Assembly: GCA_024663395.1 (NCBI GenBank)
Contig: JANFAH010000198.1
Location: 1-28,771, forward strand
Source: Pisolithus tinctorius
Lineage: Eukaryota > Basidiomycota > Agaricomycetes > Boletales > Pisolithaceae
Direction: 5' to 3'
Length of the DNA stretch: 28,771 bases
How positions within the stretch are numbered: the stretch's first letter is position 1; each line of letters starts with the position of its first letter. Below are positions 11,096 to 20,168 of this stretch, piece after piece. The position numbers were made by a program, and so were the translations under genes. The notes under the pieces are model-generated. The model did not search any database and had not been told where the DNA came from. It saw only the letters and a list, made by a program, of their open reading frames with translations.

Positions 11096-12593
11096 ATGAA
11101 GACCGAATCAGACTCGCCGGCGACGACTCAACCGACCACCGTGTCCACGCCAACTACAACTACCACTGGTACTACGGCAACGCCAGCGACGACGGTCGCG
11201 GCGACAACGACGCCGTATGCCAGTCAATGGAGCACAGCGCGTGCGCTTCGATCCTGAAATTTGAGTTGCAGTAACGATCAACAGGTTATTATTTTATAGA
11301 CATCCCCATCGACCCAGCCCTCCAACAGCAGTCCCAAGTCGCCACTGCGTCAGTGAAAGAAAAAACCGTTCTTAGAAGCCAATGATGTATCTTATATTCT
11401 TGCAGGACGACGACCGCGTACTCGCATTACCAGTATTCCCAACACTATCCTCAAGCCGCGTATACACACTACCAATATGCACCAGCACCAATCACCGCAC
11501 AACCTCAGAGACAACAGACAACGACCACAGCGCAGTCTGCCAATAGTGGTATTGATACAGCAGACGTTGCGACGCTGAACGATGCGTTGGGAAGCGCAGG
11601 CGTAGATTTGCGAGTACGTCTCACTCACTTTGTATACAATCCTCGAACGACTGATTCGACTTGCTCGATACACAGGCCGAAGAGGAGAGTCTACACAGGA
11701 CCTATGACACGCACCAGCCCTACCGTCTCTTCGAAGACCGTTCCCGAAAACAACCTGTCACTCCCTCATTTGACGCCCGTTTCTTGGGCGCGACGATGCG
11801 CACGATCGGGACGCAGCATAAGGTGACAAAGGTCCCAGAAGATTCGGTGACGTATCTGGCGTTGGCGCTCCGTGCGCGGTTGCAGGACCTTGTGACCGGT
11901 ATGATCGGTGCAGCGCGTCATCGGACAGATGCAAGACACGATAAACCTGTACCTCTTTACGAAGATGGGACGCCCATGTGGACCGTCGTCGTGCGGAACG
12001 ACTATGCGAAGCAACTAGCAGCTCTCGAAAAAGCCGAGAGAGAAGAAGAAATGAAGATCCGGAGAGAAAGAAAGGAAAGGGCAGAACTTGCAGCCGCTCA
12101 CGCTGCCAATCTGGCCGCACAAGCGTCAGGGAGTGGAACCGCCATGGCAGTCGACGAAGAGGATGGAGCAGGAACGAAAAAGAAGAAGAAAAAGGAGGGT
12201 CCAGGTGTGACGGCGAGAAATATGTCGGAGGACGTGCGCAAGAAGATGTCGAACGCGGTGGCGAGTCAGGCAGCGGGGATTGGTGGCAAATACTCTTGGA
12301 TGACAGCAGCCAATGCACCAACCGTCACGCCAAAACCTAAGCCTGTTACTACATCCGCGACGACGACGACGCCGGCGACCACTACGACACCTGCCACAAC
12401 CACGACGCCTGCAGCGTCGGCGAATACCTCATGGGCGAGACCCTACGTGTCGGCAACCAAAGCTGCTTCTACTGCTGCTCAAGCGGCAGAGGCAGACAAC
12501 CGCCTAGTCGTCACGTTGCGCGACGCCTTGTTCGCCATCGAAAGAGAACGGGGTCACGGTGGTGGACGTGGAGCAGCTCGAGCCTGGGTGTAA
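11096..12593 (+). CDS. TAF4: TFIID subunit TAF4
   Basis: Proposed exons are 11096..11240, 11300..11330, 11406..11613 and 11676..12593, giving 433 residues. The TAF4 C-terminal domain is clear: DVATLNDALGSAGVDLR|AEEESL spans the third intron (62 nt, GTACGT donor). VPEDSVTYLALALRARLQDLV (about 182-202) follows, then a Lys/Glu-rich helix, and the closing VTLRDALFAIERERG. TAF4 pairs with TAF12 by a histone fold and scaffolds TFIID. The N-terminus is Thr/Pro-rich, then Tyr/Gln-rich. The two upstream introns have weak donors (GTGCGC, GTCCCA) and are chosen because they keep frame and yield IDPALQQQTTTAYSHYQY. An alternative second donor at 11352 (GTGAAA) would need a different first junction. A start at 11045 in the same frame is possible. 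The protein is short compared with animal TAF4 but near the yeast size (388). Confidence 0.85.
12360..12413 (+). repeat. In-frame 18-bp repeat (TTTTPA x3) in TAF4
   Basis: Three tandem copies encode TTTTPA in TAF4. Codons differ between copies (ACG/ACC/ACT/ACA mixtures), so the repeat is old or selected at protein level, not a fresh slippage product. It lies in the low-complexity linker before the terminal helix. Confidence 0.8.
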
Positions 12594-13015
12594 TCCATTT
12601 CTTGCGTAACGTTCTGTGCATACGATGTCGATCTCACACGCTCCAATTATTTTTTGGTGCCATGCACGAATGGAAAGCTAAAATGCAACATTACTATTTC
12701 ATGGAAAAAGACCGAGACCGACACGAAAACGAGGTAAGGAACAAGCGACGCACGGTAAGTACTAGGAGACGCAGAACAACAGCAGCAGCAGAAAAAGAAA
12801 GGATGGTTCGGGTTAGAGTGAGTAGGTCACTGCAGTATGCCATTGAATGTCGGAAGAGAGTCATGGTGGATAGCGCTATAACGGTGTGTTATCCTACAAC
12901 CAAGAACCGGAAAAAAAGCAAACAAACAAAAAAGCTAGAGTAGGCCGCCAACAAAAAACATGAAGCAAGCAGCAACACACATACAGGAGCAACTGATTGA
13001 ATGTCAGTGGGTGCA
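12594..13015. other. Convergent 3' spacer, no gene seen
   Basis: This 422-bp spacer lies between the TAF4 stop and the Btz-gene stop. It is A-rich with AG/CA-rich low complexity around 12720-12800 and 12905-12960. It presumably holds both 3' UTRs. Open frames crossing it are Arg/Lys-rich shadows without family features. Confidence 0.6.
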
Positions 13016-15541
13016 CTAGTAATAGACAACACCCTGTGAAGTGTGCGGGTCTGCATGGTACATCTCATACTGGGGTACTTGAGAGACGTCATAATAATGT
13101 GAGTAGCCGTATTGGTCAGGGTAGTAATACGGTTGTTGAGGATATGCAGAATAACCCAACATAGCCGCATCGACGGGATGACCAGGCGTCCCAGCATTCA
13201 CACCATCTCGGGGATCCAACTCTCCGTTCTGAGCCACATACGACTCAGTCGACGCAGCGAACGGTGGGGCGTTGTCAGGACTAATAGGTTGTGATGGCTC
13301 GTACGCTGCGGCACTCGTGCGTAGACCAGACGGTCGACGCTGCGATTTGGTCGAGACCTTAGCATCCGGTGTCAAAGGGGCACGAATCTCCACGCGAGCG
13401 CTCTGTCGGGGGAATGAGAAGAGCGGTCCGCCAGTCGTAGGGTCAATGAAGTTGGTGAGGGGAGGCGTATGTGGTGGAGCGAGGAAATCGGGAGATCCGG
13501 AGTGATGGTGCATGTGCCCGGGAATGAAGGTCATTCCAGGGGGTGTCATCATGCCATGTGCCATCGGACGAGGCGTGTACAGCGGAGCCTGGAGATACAC
13601 AGGACGCCCGGTCGTGACGTCATAAGCCATACCGTGCTGGTTCACTGCAATACCGGGAGGCAAAGGCGACGCATAACCGTAGTGCGAACTGTACGGGGGG
13701 GAAGGTTGGGGATGTGGGAAAACAGTTTGCAGAGGTGGAGGCACCGGTGGCACGTTGCGCCGTACAGAGGTCTCTTGGGTGTCGTTTTCGGTGGATGGTG
13801 CAAGGGTTTCGGCGTCGTGATGAGCAACGGTAGCTGAATCCGACGACTGTGTTGCGGACTGAGCAGATTGAACACCTGGCACCTGCTCTGAAGAGGGAGC
13901 CTTGACGGCTTCCGTCGAAGGAGGGGGGACTGAAGACTCAGCCTGTGAGGATGCCTCGGCAAGGGGCGGCACTTCCTGTGGTGGGGTGCTTGCAAAAGAT
14001 GCAGCTATGGGTATCCTTGGGGGAGCAAGCTCTGGTCTCACTACAAATACGTCGTCGATAGGAGGATCCTCTACGGTCGTCAGAGATTCTGAAGGTGCGG
14101 ATACTGCCTCCTCCACTTTCTCCTTGACAGAACGTGGGGGTAGACGCACTACAAATGCCTTGTCACCATCCTCGGAGGGTGGTGCTTGGGAGGTTGACAA
14201 AGTCTCCTTCGTCGACGTCCGCAATGCGTTCACAGGGCCACAGACGACCTGCGCCTCCGCACCCGAGAGCTTGACTCTGTATCCCGGACCAACGCCGGGT
14301 CGGGGTTTGAGGTTGGAATCGATATAGAGGAATGAATCGTGCTGTTTCGTCCAAACGCGCTCAGGTTTCATAGCGTACCACGTCCTGTCGGGAGTCGACA
14401 CCGGCGGAACGAGTAGAGGTCTTGTGGGTGACGAAGCGAACCCTCTGCCACGAACCATCCCGCGACGACCACGGAAAGGAAATGCACTCCTCCCACGAGG
14501 GTTGAAGCCCCGTGTGGGACGTGCCTCTTGTTGTTGTTGCTGCTGCTGCTGCGCTTCGCGCTTCCTCTCCTCGCGTTTACTCATTTCCTCATATCCATCG
14601 TGTGTCCAGGGTTGATCGACACGAGGTACCTCCGTAGTTGGCTTCTGAGCCTCCTGAGGGTCAGGATCTCTTTCTGCGGATCCGCGATGGCCTGAATCGG
14701 AACCGATGAAAGGGACCCCTCTGCCCCTGCCACCCACGAAGCCACGACCTCTGCCTTGCCAACGGCCTCTCCACCACCCGGAGAGACTACGCCAATTCTT
14801 GTCGAGTAATCTATCGTCGTGTCCCCAGAAGTCGCCCACCCTGGGCACAAACGATGGATCTGATTCCAGTCGTTGCTGATAAGCCTGACGAGCAGACTGA
14901 CCAGGACGTCTGGATGATGCCCTCCGAGACGGTTGTCTAGAAGTGGACGGAGATGGTTGGCTGTCTGTGGGGAAGTCTTCCGGCTCGGGTTCTGTCTGAG
15001 GCGGAGAAGGCTGTGTGGGTACAGGCCGATCCACATTTGGCGCCGAGGCTGCACGTTTAACTGGTGGGCGCTTGGACGACCTTGATGTTCGTAGTGAGGG
15101 TGCTGCGCCACCGCGATGCAGGTGGTCGATGTCGAATGTCGATAGGTCTGCGAACTCGACTACGGGCAGATCGGAGGGGCCGTTAGTGGCCTCCTCTGCA
15201 ACCATTTCTGACCAGTTTCCCCCTTCGAACAAAGGACCATCCTGGCTCTGAGAAGTGGCAGCGTTTGTAAGAGATTTGACGTCAGCGGAACTTTGAGTGG
15301 TGTTTGGAGTGAGTGCCCGCGAATGTGGGCCGTTGGAGGAGACCTCTTCCGAGGCGGGTTCTGTATCAGAATCTGTGGCAGATCCCACAGACGAGTGGTC
15401 GTCGTCGTCAGATTCTGAGTCTGTTCCTACCTCACGCACGATCTCGTCGTCGCTGTCAAAACCATCCTTGCCACGGCCGCGACGCCTGACTGGCCTGGTT
15501 TTGCGTGATTTCGGGTTGGGGGCGGGAGGGGTACCTGGCAT
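13016..15541 (-). CDS. Btz-domain protein (CASC3/MLN51/Barentsz-like, exon junction complex)
   Basis: A single-exon gene of 841 residues. The Btz/SELOR core is recognised around residues 228-265 as VGDFWGHDDRL, then NWRSLSGWWRGRWQGRGRG, and about 60 residues on as PRVDQPWTHDGYEEM. In animals this segment wraps eIF4AIII, makes the fourth core subunit of the exon junction complex and stimulates its helicase, in nuclear speckles and cytoplasm. N-terminal to it are a basic patch (RPVRRRGRGK), acidic Ser/Asp runs and Pro/Ser-rich disorder. C-terminal to it are RG-rich blocks, an eight-Gln run (14532-14555), and a long Pro/Tyr-rich tail (PQQPYYYPDQYGYSHYY). The start MPGTPPAPN at 15541 is preferred over the frame's extension to 15748, whose residues look non-conserved and hydrophobic. 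It is divergent from the epoxide hydrolase. No yeast (Saccharomyces) orthologue is expected. Confidence 0.86.
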   Translation of the reverse strand: MPGTPPAPNPKSRKTRPVRRRGRGKDGFDSDDEIVREVGTDSESDDDDHSSVGSATDSDTEPASEEVSSNGPHSRALTPNTTQSSADVKSLTNAATSQSQDGPLFEGGNWSEMVAEEATNGPSDLPVVEFADLSTFDIDHLHRGGAAPSLRTSRSSKRPPVKRAASAPNVDRPVPTQPSPPQTEPEPEDFPTDSQPSPSTSRQPSRRASSRRPGQSARQAYQQRLESDPSFVPRVGDFWGHDDRLLDKNWRSLSGWWRGRWQGRGRGFVGGRGRGVPFIGSDSGHRGSAERDPDPQEAQKPTTEVPRVDQPWTHDGYEEMSKREERKREAQQQQQQQQEARPTRGFNPRGRSAFPFRGRRGMVRGRGFASSPTRPLLVPPVSTPDRTWYAMKPERVWTKQHDSFLYIDSNLKPRPGVGPGYRVKLSGAEAQVVCGPVNALRTSTKETLSTSQAPPSEDGDKAFVVRLPPRSVKEKVEEAVSAPSESLTTVEDPPIDDVFVVRPELAPPRIPIAASFASTPPQEVPPLAEASSQAESSVPPPSTEAVKAPSSEQVPGVQSAQSATQSSDSATVAHHDAETLAPSTENDTQETSVRRNVPPVPPPLQTVFPHPQPSPPYSSHYGYASPLPPGIAVNQHGMAYDVTTGRPVYLQAPLYTPRPMAHGMMTPPGMTFIPGHMHHHSGSPDFLAPPHTPPLTNFIDPTTGGPLFSFPRQSARVEIRAPLTPDAKVSTKSQRRPSGLRTSAAAYEPSQPISPDNAPPFAASTESYVAQNGELDPRDGVNAGTPGHPVDAAMLGYSAYPQQPYYYPDQYGYSHYYDVSQVPQYEMYHADPHTSQGVVYY

Positions 15542-15884
15542 GCTAGTGCTGTGGAGATGATGAGTGCCAGGTACAAAACGGTGGTCCAGCAGGCTCACAA
15601 CGCACAGGAAATATATGACAATCGGGCGATCAGTAAAAAATTCGAAAAGATGGTAGCCAACGGATATCCGAGCGTCTGCGTCGATACGATTGGTTAGATT
15701 TCGGCGTTGAGAGACCAGAAAGTCCACTTTTTGTGTCAGCGACTGCACTGTTGAGCAACCTCACCGCTGCCCAAGGCAAAGGGGTGACTGAGGGAGTCGG
15801 AGTATGCCGACTTTCAATCTCCGACGCGGTGCCGTATATGTCGGAGTCAAGATGCGCGGGCGGCAACAGCAATATCAAAGTATC
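15542..15884. promoter_or_regulatory. Divergent promoter region, Btz gene and epoxide hydrolase
   Basis: A 343-bp gap lies between the Btz-gene ATG (15541, -) and the preferred epoxide hydrolase ATG (15885, +). Both frames continue into it (15748 on -, 15804 on +), but those extensions overlap 5'-to-5' and show no family sequence. No recognisable element was seen. Confidence 0.45.
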
Positions 15885-17191
15885 ATGGATCCAGACCAGT
15901 TCAATCACTGCCAGGCTCGTCTGTCGACTGGCAGGACGTATCACTATGTAGACGAGAAACCAGCCAACGACAGCGATGAGACTGTGACGCTCTTGTGCAT
16001 CCATGGGTTCCCAGATTTATGGTATATTTAATACGGGCGAGGATCCAGGTATGTGCTGACTCGCCGCAGGTATGGCTGGCGCCATCAGATAAAGCCATGG
16101 GTCGAGCACGGCTATCGGGTCGTCGTGCCAGACATGCTGGGGTACGGTAAGACGGACATGCCCACAGAGACTTCCGCCTATTCTACAAAGAATCTCTCCA
16201 ACGATCTCGCTGCGCTCTTGGACCATATCGGCGTTCAGAAGGCAGTGCGTGCGTCTCCCTCGTCCGACCAAGTCATCACACTAGATACTCCATATTAGGT
16301 CGTCGTAGGACACGACTGGGGCGCGTTCATCGCGAGCAGATTCGCACTCTGGCACCCCGACAGGTTGCTCGCTCTTGCCATGTACGTCACTCCACCGCAT
16401 TTTGATGGAAGTTTTGACTCAACTCCGCGCAGCTTGTCTGTTCCATATGCACCGCCTATGAAGCAGTACTACTCGCTTGAGCAGATTGTGCAGTACTTCC
16501 CGTCATTTGGCTACCAACTCTATTTTGCATCTGAAGAATCCGCGGCTGAGATAAATGCCCACGTATGCGTTATTCTCGATATTCGGTGTTCTACCATGGC
16601 TGACTTCTACAAGCTTCCCACCCTCTTCTATGATCTTTATAGAGCCCCAGACACCAGAATTAAAACCATGCTGCAAGTCGGTCGAATGCGCGAAGTCCTG
16701 TTGAGCGCACCTGTCACCGAAGGTTGCATCTTGAACGAAAAGGCAAGGCAGGCATCAACTTCTCTGATTGGCTGATGGACTGAGTTTGGCCAGGAAATTG
16801 CTTATTACGTCTCGAACTACGAGAGAGGCATGATTGGACCGTTGTCCTATTATCGCACGACTCAAATTCGATTCGAAGAGGAGATTGGTGAGCGATTAAC
16901 GATAGATCAGGTATCTTCGTAACTCACCTTTTTGCTCAAGCTGCATCCCTTCCGTCCAAACCCCACCTTACAATACCAGTCATCTTTATAGGCGGGAAAG
17001 AGGACAAAACTAGTAATCTTGCCGCCGTCGAAGCACATAGGGCGTTGATAGACAAGTTCACTGTGGTCGTGTTGGAAGGCAAAGGTCACTGGTTGATGTT
17101 GGAGGCCCCAGAGACCATTACGAATGAAATATTGTCGTGGTTGAATGGTCTAGGTATAGTCCCTGGTACTCAGCAGCGACTCCATTTGTGA
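15885..17191 (+). CDS. Epoxide hydrolase, alpha/beta-hydrolase fold
   Basis: Exons 15885..16021, 16070..16244, 16299..16562, 16614..16742, 16794..16887 and 16941..17191 join in frame to 349 residues. Soluble-type epoxide hydrolases open epoxides to vicinal diols through an Asp-ester intermediate, usually for detoxification or secondary metabolism. Visible features are the oxyanion motif HGFP (40-43), nucleophile D110 in VVGHDWGA, the lid with YYVSNYERG and SYYRTT tyrosines, the probable acid D288 in GGKEDK, and the general base H316 in GKGHW. Intron lengths are 48, 54, 51, 51 and 53 nt. The fourth (16743..16793) has a GC donor. The third is open and a multiple of three. The start at 15885 (MDPDQFNHC) gives the usual short leader; an in-frame ATG at 15804 would add 27 residues. 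The natural substrate is unknown. Confidence 0.92.
16743..16793 (+). other. GC-AG intron in the epoxide hydrolase gene
   Basis: The exon ends GAAAAG and the intron opens GCAAGG. It contains a CTGAT branch site and ends GGCCAG; it is 51 nt. Removal joins ILNEK to EIAYYVSNYERG, the expected family segment, while reading through meets a stop at 16773. A shorter variant ending at 16784 would insert FGQ and also stays in frame. Confidence 0.72.
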
Positions 17192-18210
17192 GGGGCTGTT
17201 GCCAACAGAAATACGAAGTAATAAGTGAGAAGTTCTTCCGATTGAAGCGGACGATGTATTATTACAGAGGTTAGGATGAGAAGCATGTTGTACACGATTA
17301 GCTTGCTGCTATCTAAATACCATCGACTTGATTATTTTCAGATTTGCATGCCCCGATGTAGATACGCCATTCATATCATCTCTTTCCGTCATCGCCGGAG
17401 GCACGAGCCTATCATCTATGACATTAGCTGAATCTTAAGTGACAAGAGACCTAAGCTTACTCACTCGTACTTGAAGGCACAGCAAGGAACTTGCACACAA
17501 TTCAAATGTAGAGGGTACGAGTTAGCTGTCAATCACAGTTTCGTTCCTGACAAGTGCTTGTTGTGCTTGGTCCTCTTTTTCCATAGAACTCGCAATCGTG
17601 CTTGCATCCGGTGCGTTCCAAGCTCGAGATTCTGCGAGAACTGCAGTGTGCGAGCTACCTAGTCGCCATTTTGTATGCACGGGCTGACATCATCATCTGG
17701 AGGCTCCTACCAGCAGACGATGGAGCGTGGCGCCCGTGTGCCACCAGAAAGGACCATTCATCCTGCCATCCGATTACACGACGTGGGGTTTACGCCGAAC
17801 TGACATAGCAAGAATGCCCCCAAACTCCAAAACTGACCCTCGTAGGGGTGCCTATGGCGTCTGCATTTGAATTCCTCTGATTCAGCCAGCAGGTCCAGAA
17901 ATGCGAAGAGCATGACGCATTGAGATGGATTAGTCCACTTTCGCCGAACGCTCAGCGACTCCTGCGCCAGACATCCTCGGATCTCCGACATTGCAGTGGT
18001 CAATAAGCGTTCATCGATCATCGATCACGTCAATCATCGCTGGCACGCGTTATGGAGTGACGGGTGGTGCATACTGAACGTCCAGGGGGACGGCGTTTCC
18101 CAGGCATCCCAAGTTATCATTCCCTTTATTGTTCGGGTCCCTGTGTCTTCGCTTTCATTCATATACCCCTTGTCCCCGGGGCACGGCTGGGCTTCAGCCA
18201 GCTTGCTAAC
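17192..18210. other. 1.0-kb spacer, no supportable gene
   Basis: No exon chain with family resemblance could be built on either strand. The longest open frame with any protein-like look is 17758-18021 (-), 87 codons, containing LSVRRKWTNPSQCVMLFAFL; I do not recognise it. A 21-mer at 17253-17273 recurs downstream of the next gene (see repeat entries). The last about 150 bp probably carry the promoter of the 18211 gene. Confidence 0.5.
17253..17273 (+). repeat. Copy A of a 21-nt dispersed repeat
   Basis: Reads GATGTATTATTACAGAGG plus TTA, 20/21 identical to 19726-19746. The bases before it are also alike (GATTGAAGCGGAC against AATCGAAGGGAAC). It lies 62 bp after the epoxide hydrolase stop. 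Confidence 0.6.
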
Positions 18211-19539
18211 ATGCCCTTCATCCCTCAGGCTGCTACTGCTCTTGCTCGCCGTTCGGTGCTGTTCAACGCACCACTGGACAAAGCCCATTTCACCTTGGAC
18301 ACATCGGGTGTTGCTGGTGTTTTCGGAGGCGAGGAGGCAGTCTCTGCTATGGCCACCGTACATGTCTACGAACACAGGAAATGGTTGGGGTGGTACAATG
18401 GTCCCGGCTCGTATGAGATCGCCCAGCGTTATGGCAGACTCGCCAAGTCAAGATTCTTTGACGGTCTCTTCCCCGGTGTTCATGCGGACCCCGCCACGCT
18501 CTTCGACTTGGATGGCCGGGTAGGTCCGAAATTCAGAGCTGCACATTCCGGAACTGTCATCGACGAGTCAAGTCATTTGGCGGACTTGTTGATGAAGGAA
18601 TGCTCAGATATGCCTCTCACGAAGGTGCAGGGCAGGAAGACAGGACCTATTGGCGTCGCTATTGTTGAACTTCATCATACCCCTAACCATGAAGAATATC
18701 CGGCTCAATTCCGCACTCTTGCACCTGTTTACGCCGGTGTGCCCATCCTGGTCAGTTTCATCACATGCGTTGCGTGCCTTCTGGTTAGCGATTGGTTCTC
18801 CTTTTCCATGATCCTGCTCGGCATCATCGTCAGCGGCATATCTTGTCTTGTGATCGGCTCCGGGACGTTTCTCTTCACACACCCTGAACCTGCAGAAGGA
18901 TCTCCCCGCGGAGATGGGATCCTCTGCTCTGACGAGGAAATTGTCATTTTGAGGGGAGAGGAGGCCGCAGTGAACTCGGTCACTCGTGGCAGGTTCTCTA
19001 TCCGATTCGACAGCGAACCTCAATACGAGAACATTGGGTGGTGTTCCGTTTTGCTGATGGTTCAATTCATCGCGCAATTGCTTCTCATTCCTCAGGGCAC
19101 TCTCTTCGGCCAAATGATGTTCGTCACATCTCTCGCTGTCTCGTGGGCGTACAACCTCTGGCTGTCCGCATTTGATAAGGAGCAGATCCAGAGAGATATC
19201 CTCATGAAGAACGTTCTTCGCAATCCGCAGCTCACAAAATACGAACTCGGCACCCGTACCAGCATGGTGGTGTTTGTTCTTCTTATTTTGCAGGCGAAAG
19301 AGCCGGACAAGATCATGAATTCTCTCCTGCCTAATGACACCAAGGCATGGAGGAAGTGGAAAGGTGCCATCATCAGTCGAATCCAAAGCGCAAAAGACTT
19401 CGACTTCGACCCGGCTGACTGGGACGATGAAAACTTCACTGATGGAGACAGAAAACTGTTAAACGCTCTCTTCCAAGATGCACGGGATGCCTATGAGGGC
19501 TTCAAGATGTACCACAGAGCGTCAGATTACAAAAGCTGA
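18211..19539 (+). CDS. Fungal integral membrane protein of unknown function
   Basis: A 442-residue open frame with no visible intron. I do not recognise a named family with a known role. Visible layout: a soluble N-terminal region of about 175 residues containing TVHVYEHRKWLGWYNGPGSYEIAQRYGR, which looks conserved-protein-like. A hydrophobic hairpin of two helices follows at about 177-223 (VPILVSFITCVACLLV and MILLGIIVSGISCLVI). A cytosolic-looking loop with charged residues comes next. A second hydrophobic pair lies at about 276-320 (WCSVLLMVQFIAQLLLI, MFVTSLAVSWAYNLWLS). The tail is acidic with DFDFDPADWDDENF. No signal peptide is evident. The start MPFIPQAATALARR at 18211 is preferred; the frame extends to an ATG at 18064 but that leader is not protein-like. 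The codon pattern is clean and frame-preserving over 1.3 kb, which supports a real gene. Confidence 0.8.
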   Translation: MPFIPQAATALARRSVLFNAPLDKAHFTLDTSGVAGVFGGEEAVSAMATVHVYEHRKWLGWYNGPGSYEIAQRYGRLAKSRFFDGLFPGVHADPATLFDLDGRVGPKFRAAHSGTVIDESSHLADLLMKECSDMPLTKVQGRKTGPIGVAIVELHHTPNHEEYPAQFRTLAPVYAGVPILVSFITCVACLLVSDWFSFSMILLGIIVSGISCLVIGSGTFLFTHPEPAEGSPRGDGILCSDEEIVILRGEEAAVNSVTRGRFSIRFDSEPQYENIGWCSVLLMVQFIAQLLLIPQGTLFGQMMFVTSLAVSWAYNLWLSAFDKEQIQRDILMKNVLRNPQLTKYELGTRTSMVVFVLLILQAKEPDKIMNSLLPNDTKAWRKWKGAIISRIQSAKDFDFDPADWDDENFTDGDRKLLNALFQDARDAYEGFKMYHRASDYKS

Positions 19540-19725
19540 TGAACTTGATGACCCTCCGTATACCTCAGTACCTCGTACGCTGTGCCATTTTACTATCTTG
19601 ATTTGATTGACTGATACGGCTAGCACACATGTTTAAATTTCATTATATACCGCAAGGTCTTGTACACGCATCGTACATAACTGTTCTTGTATCTAGCAGC
19701 CTGTGTCCAATCGAAGGGAACATAT

Positions 19726-19746
19726 GATGTATTGTTACAGAGGTTA
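19726..19746 (+). repeat. Copy B of a 21-nt dispersed repeat
   Basis: Differs from copy A (17253-17273) by one base (ATTG for ATTA). It lies 187 bp after the membrane-protein stop codon, in the same orientation relative to the preceding gene. Confidence 0.6.
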
Positions 19747-20068
19747 TGAAATCTTGCTGCCTTTTAACAGACCAGAATCTCCTTTCGGGTGAACCTTAAT
19801 TGCAAACACTCCCCGGAGTTCAAATAAGTCAGGATAGTATTTTGTTAATTTCCTGATGTTGTTCCGAGACAAGCGCCCGCTGTTGCTATCCCAGGTCTCC
19901 TGAGCGCCTGCTATGTCCCCACACTTGTGCTGTGTGCGTGAGCATGATTCTCTGGTGAAAGTCGTTCTTTGTATAAGGCAAAGTCATGCCGAGTTTCCTC
20001 CCTGTCCTTGAGTACCTGCCAAATTCACTATCAAAAGCGCTATCGAATTATAACAGTGCGGGACCGAT

Positions 20069-20128
20069 AGGTCACAACAAGAACGACACCATGGACCCAC
20101 TCTTGTGGTGCCGTTCTTGTTGTGACCT
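20069..20128. repeat. Inverted repeat / hairpin, 23-bp arms
   Basis: The left arm 20069-20091 (AGGTCACAACAAGAACGACA then CCA) pairs with the right arm 20106-20128 with one mismatch in 23, around a 14-nt loop. Such a stem far exceeds chance in an intergenic stretch. It could be a miniature inverted-repeat element or a solo terminal pair; no transposase is nearby. Confidence 0.8.
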
Positions 20129-20148
20129 AACAGCTTCCCTTTCATCCC

Positions 20149-20168
20149 TGGATGTTTTAAAACATCCA
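20149..20168. repeat. Perfect 20-bp palindrome
   Basis: TGGATGTTTTAAAACATCCA equals its own reverse complement. It sits 20 bp to the right of the hairpin at 20069-20128, so the two may belong to one mobile or structural element. Confidence 0.75.

Noticed and set aside
12431..12943. 170-codon Arg-rich plus-strand ORF
   Set aside because: It starts out of frame inside the last TAF4 exon and continues through a low-complexity 3' spacer; no domain.
15542..15748. 69-residue N-terminal extension of the Btz protein
   Set aside because: The extension is hydrophobic and unlike the Pro/Ser/Arg-rich protein. It would also consume most of the divergent promoter; MPGTPPAPN is a better start.
18064..18210. 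49-residue extension of the membrane protein
   Set aside because: The sequence is Gly/Pro/Arg-rich, then irregular, with no signal peptide logic. The ATG at 18211 begins the first conserved-looking stretch.
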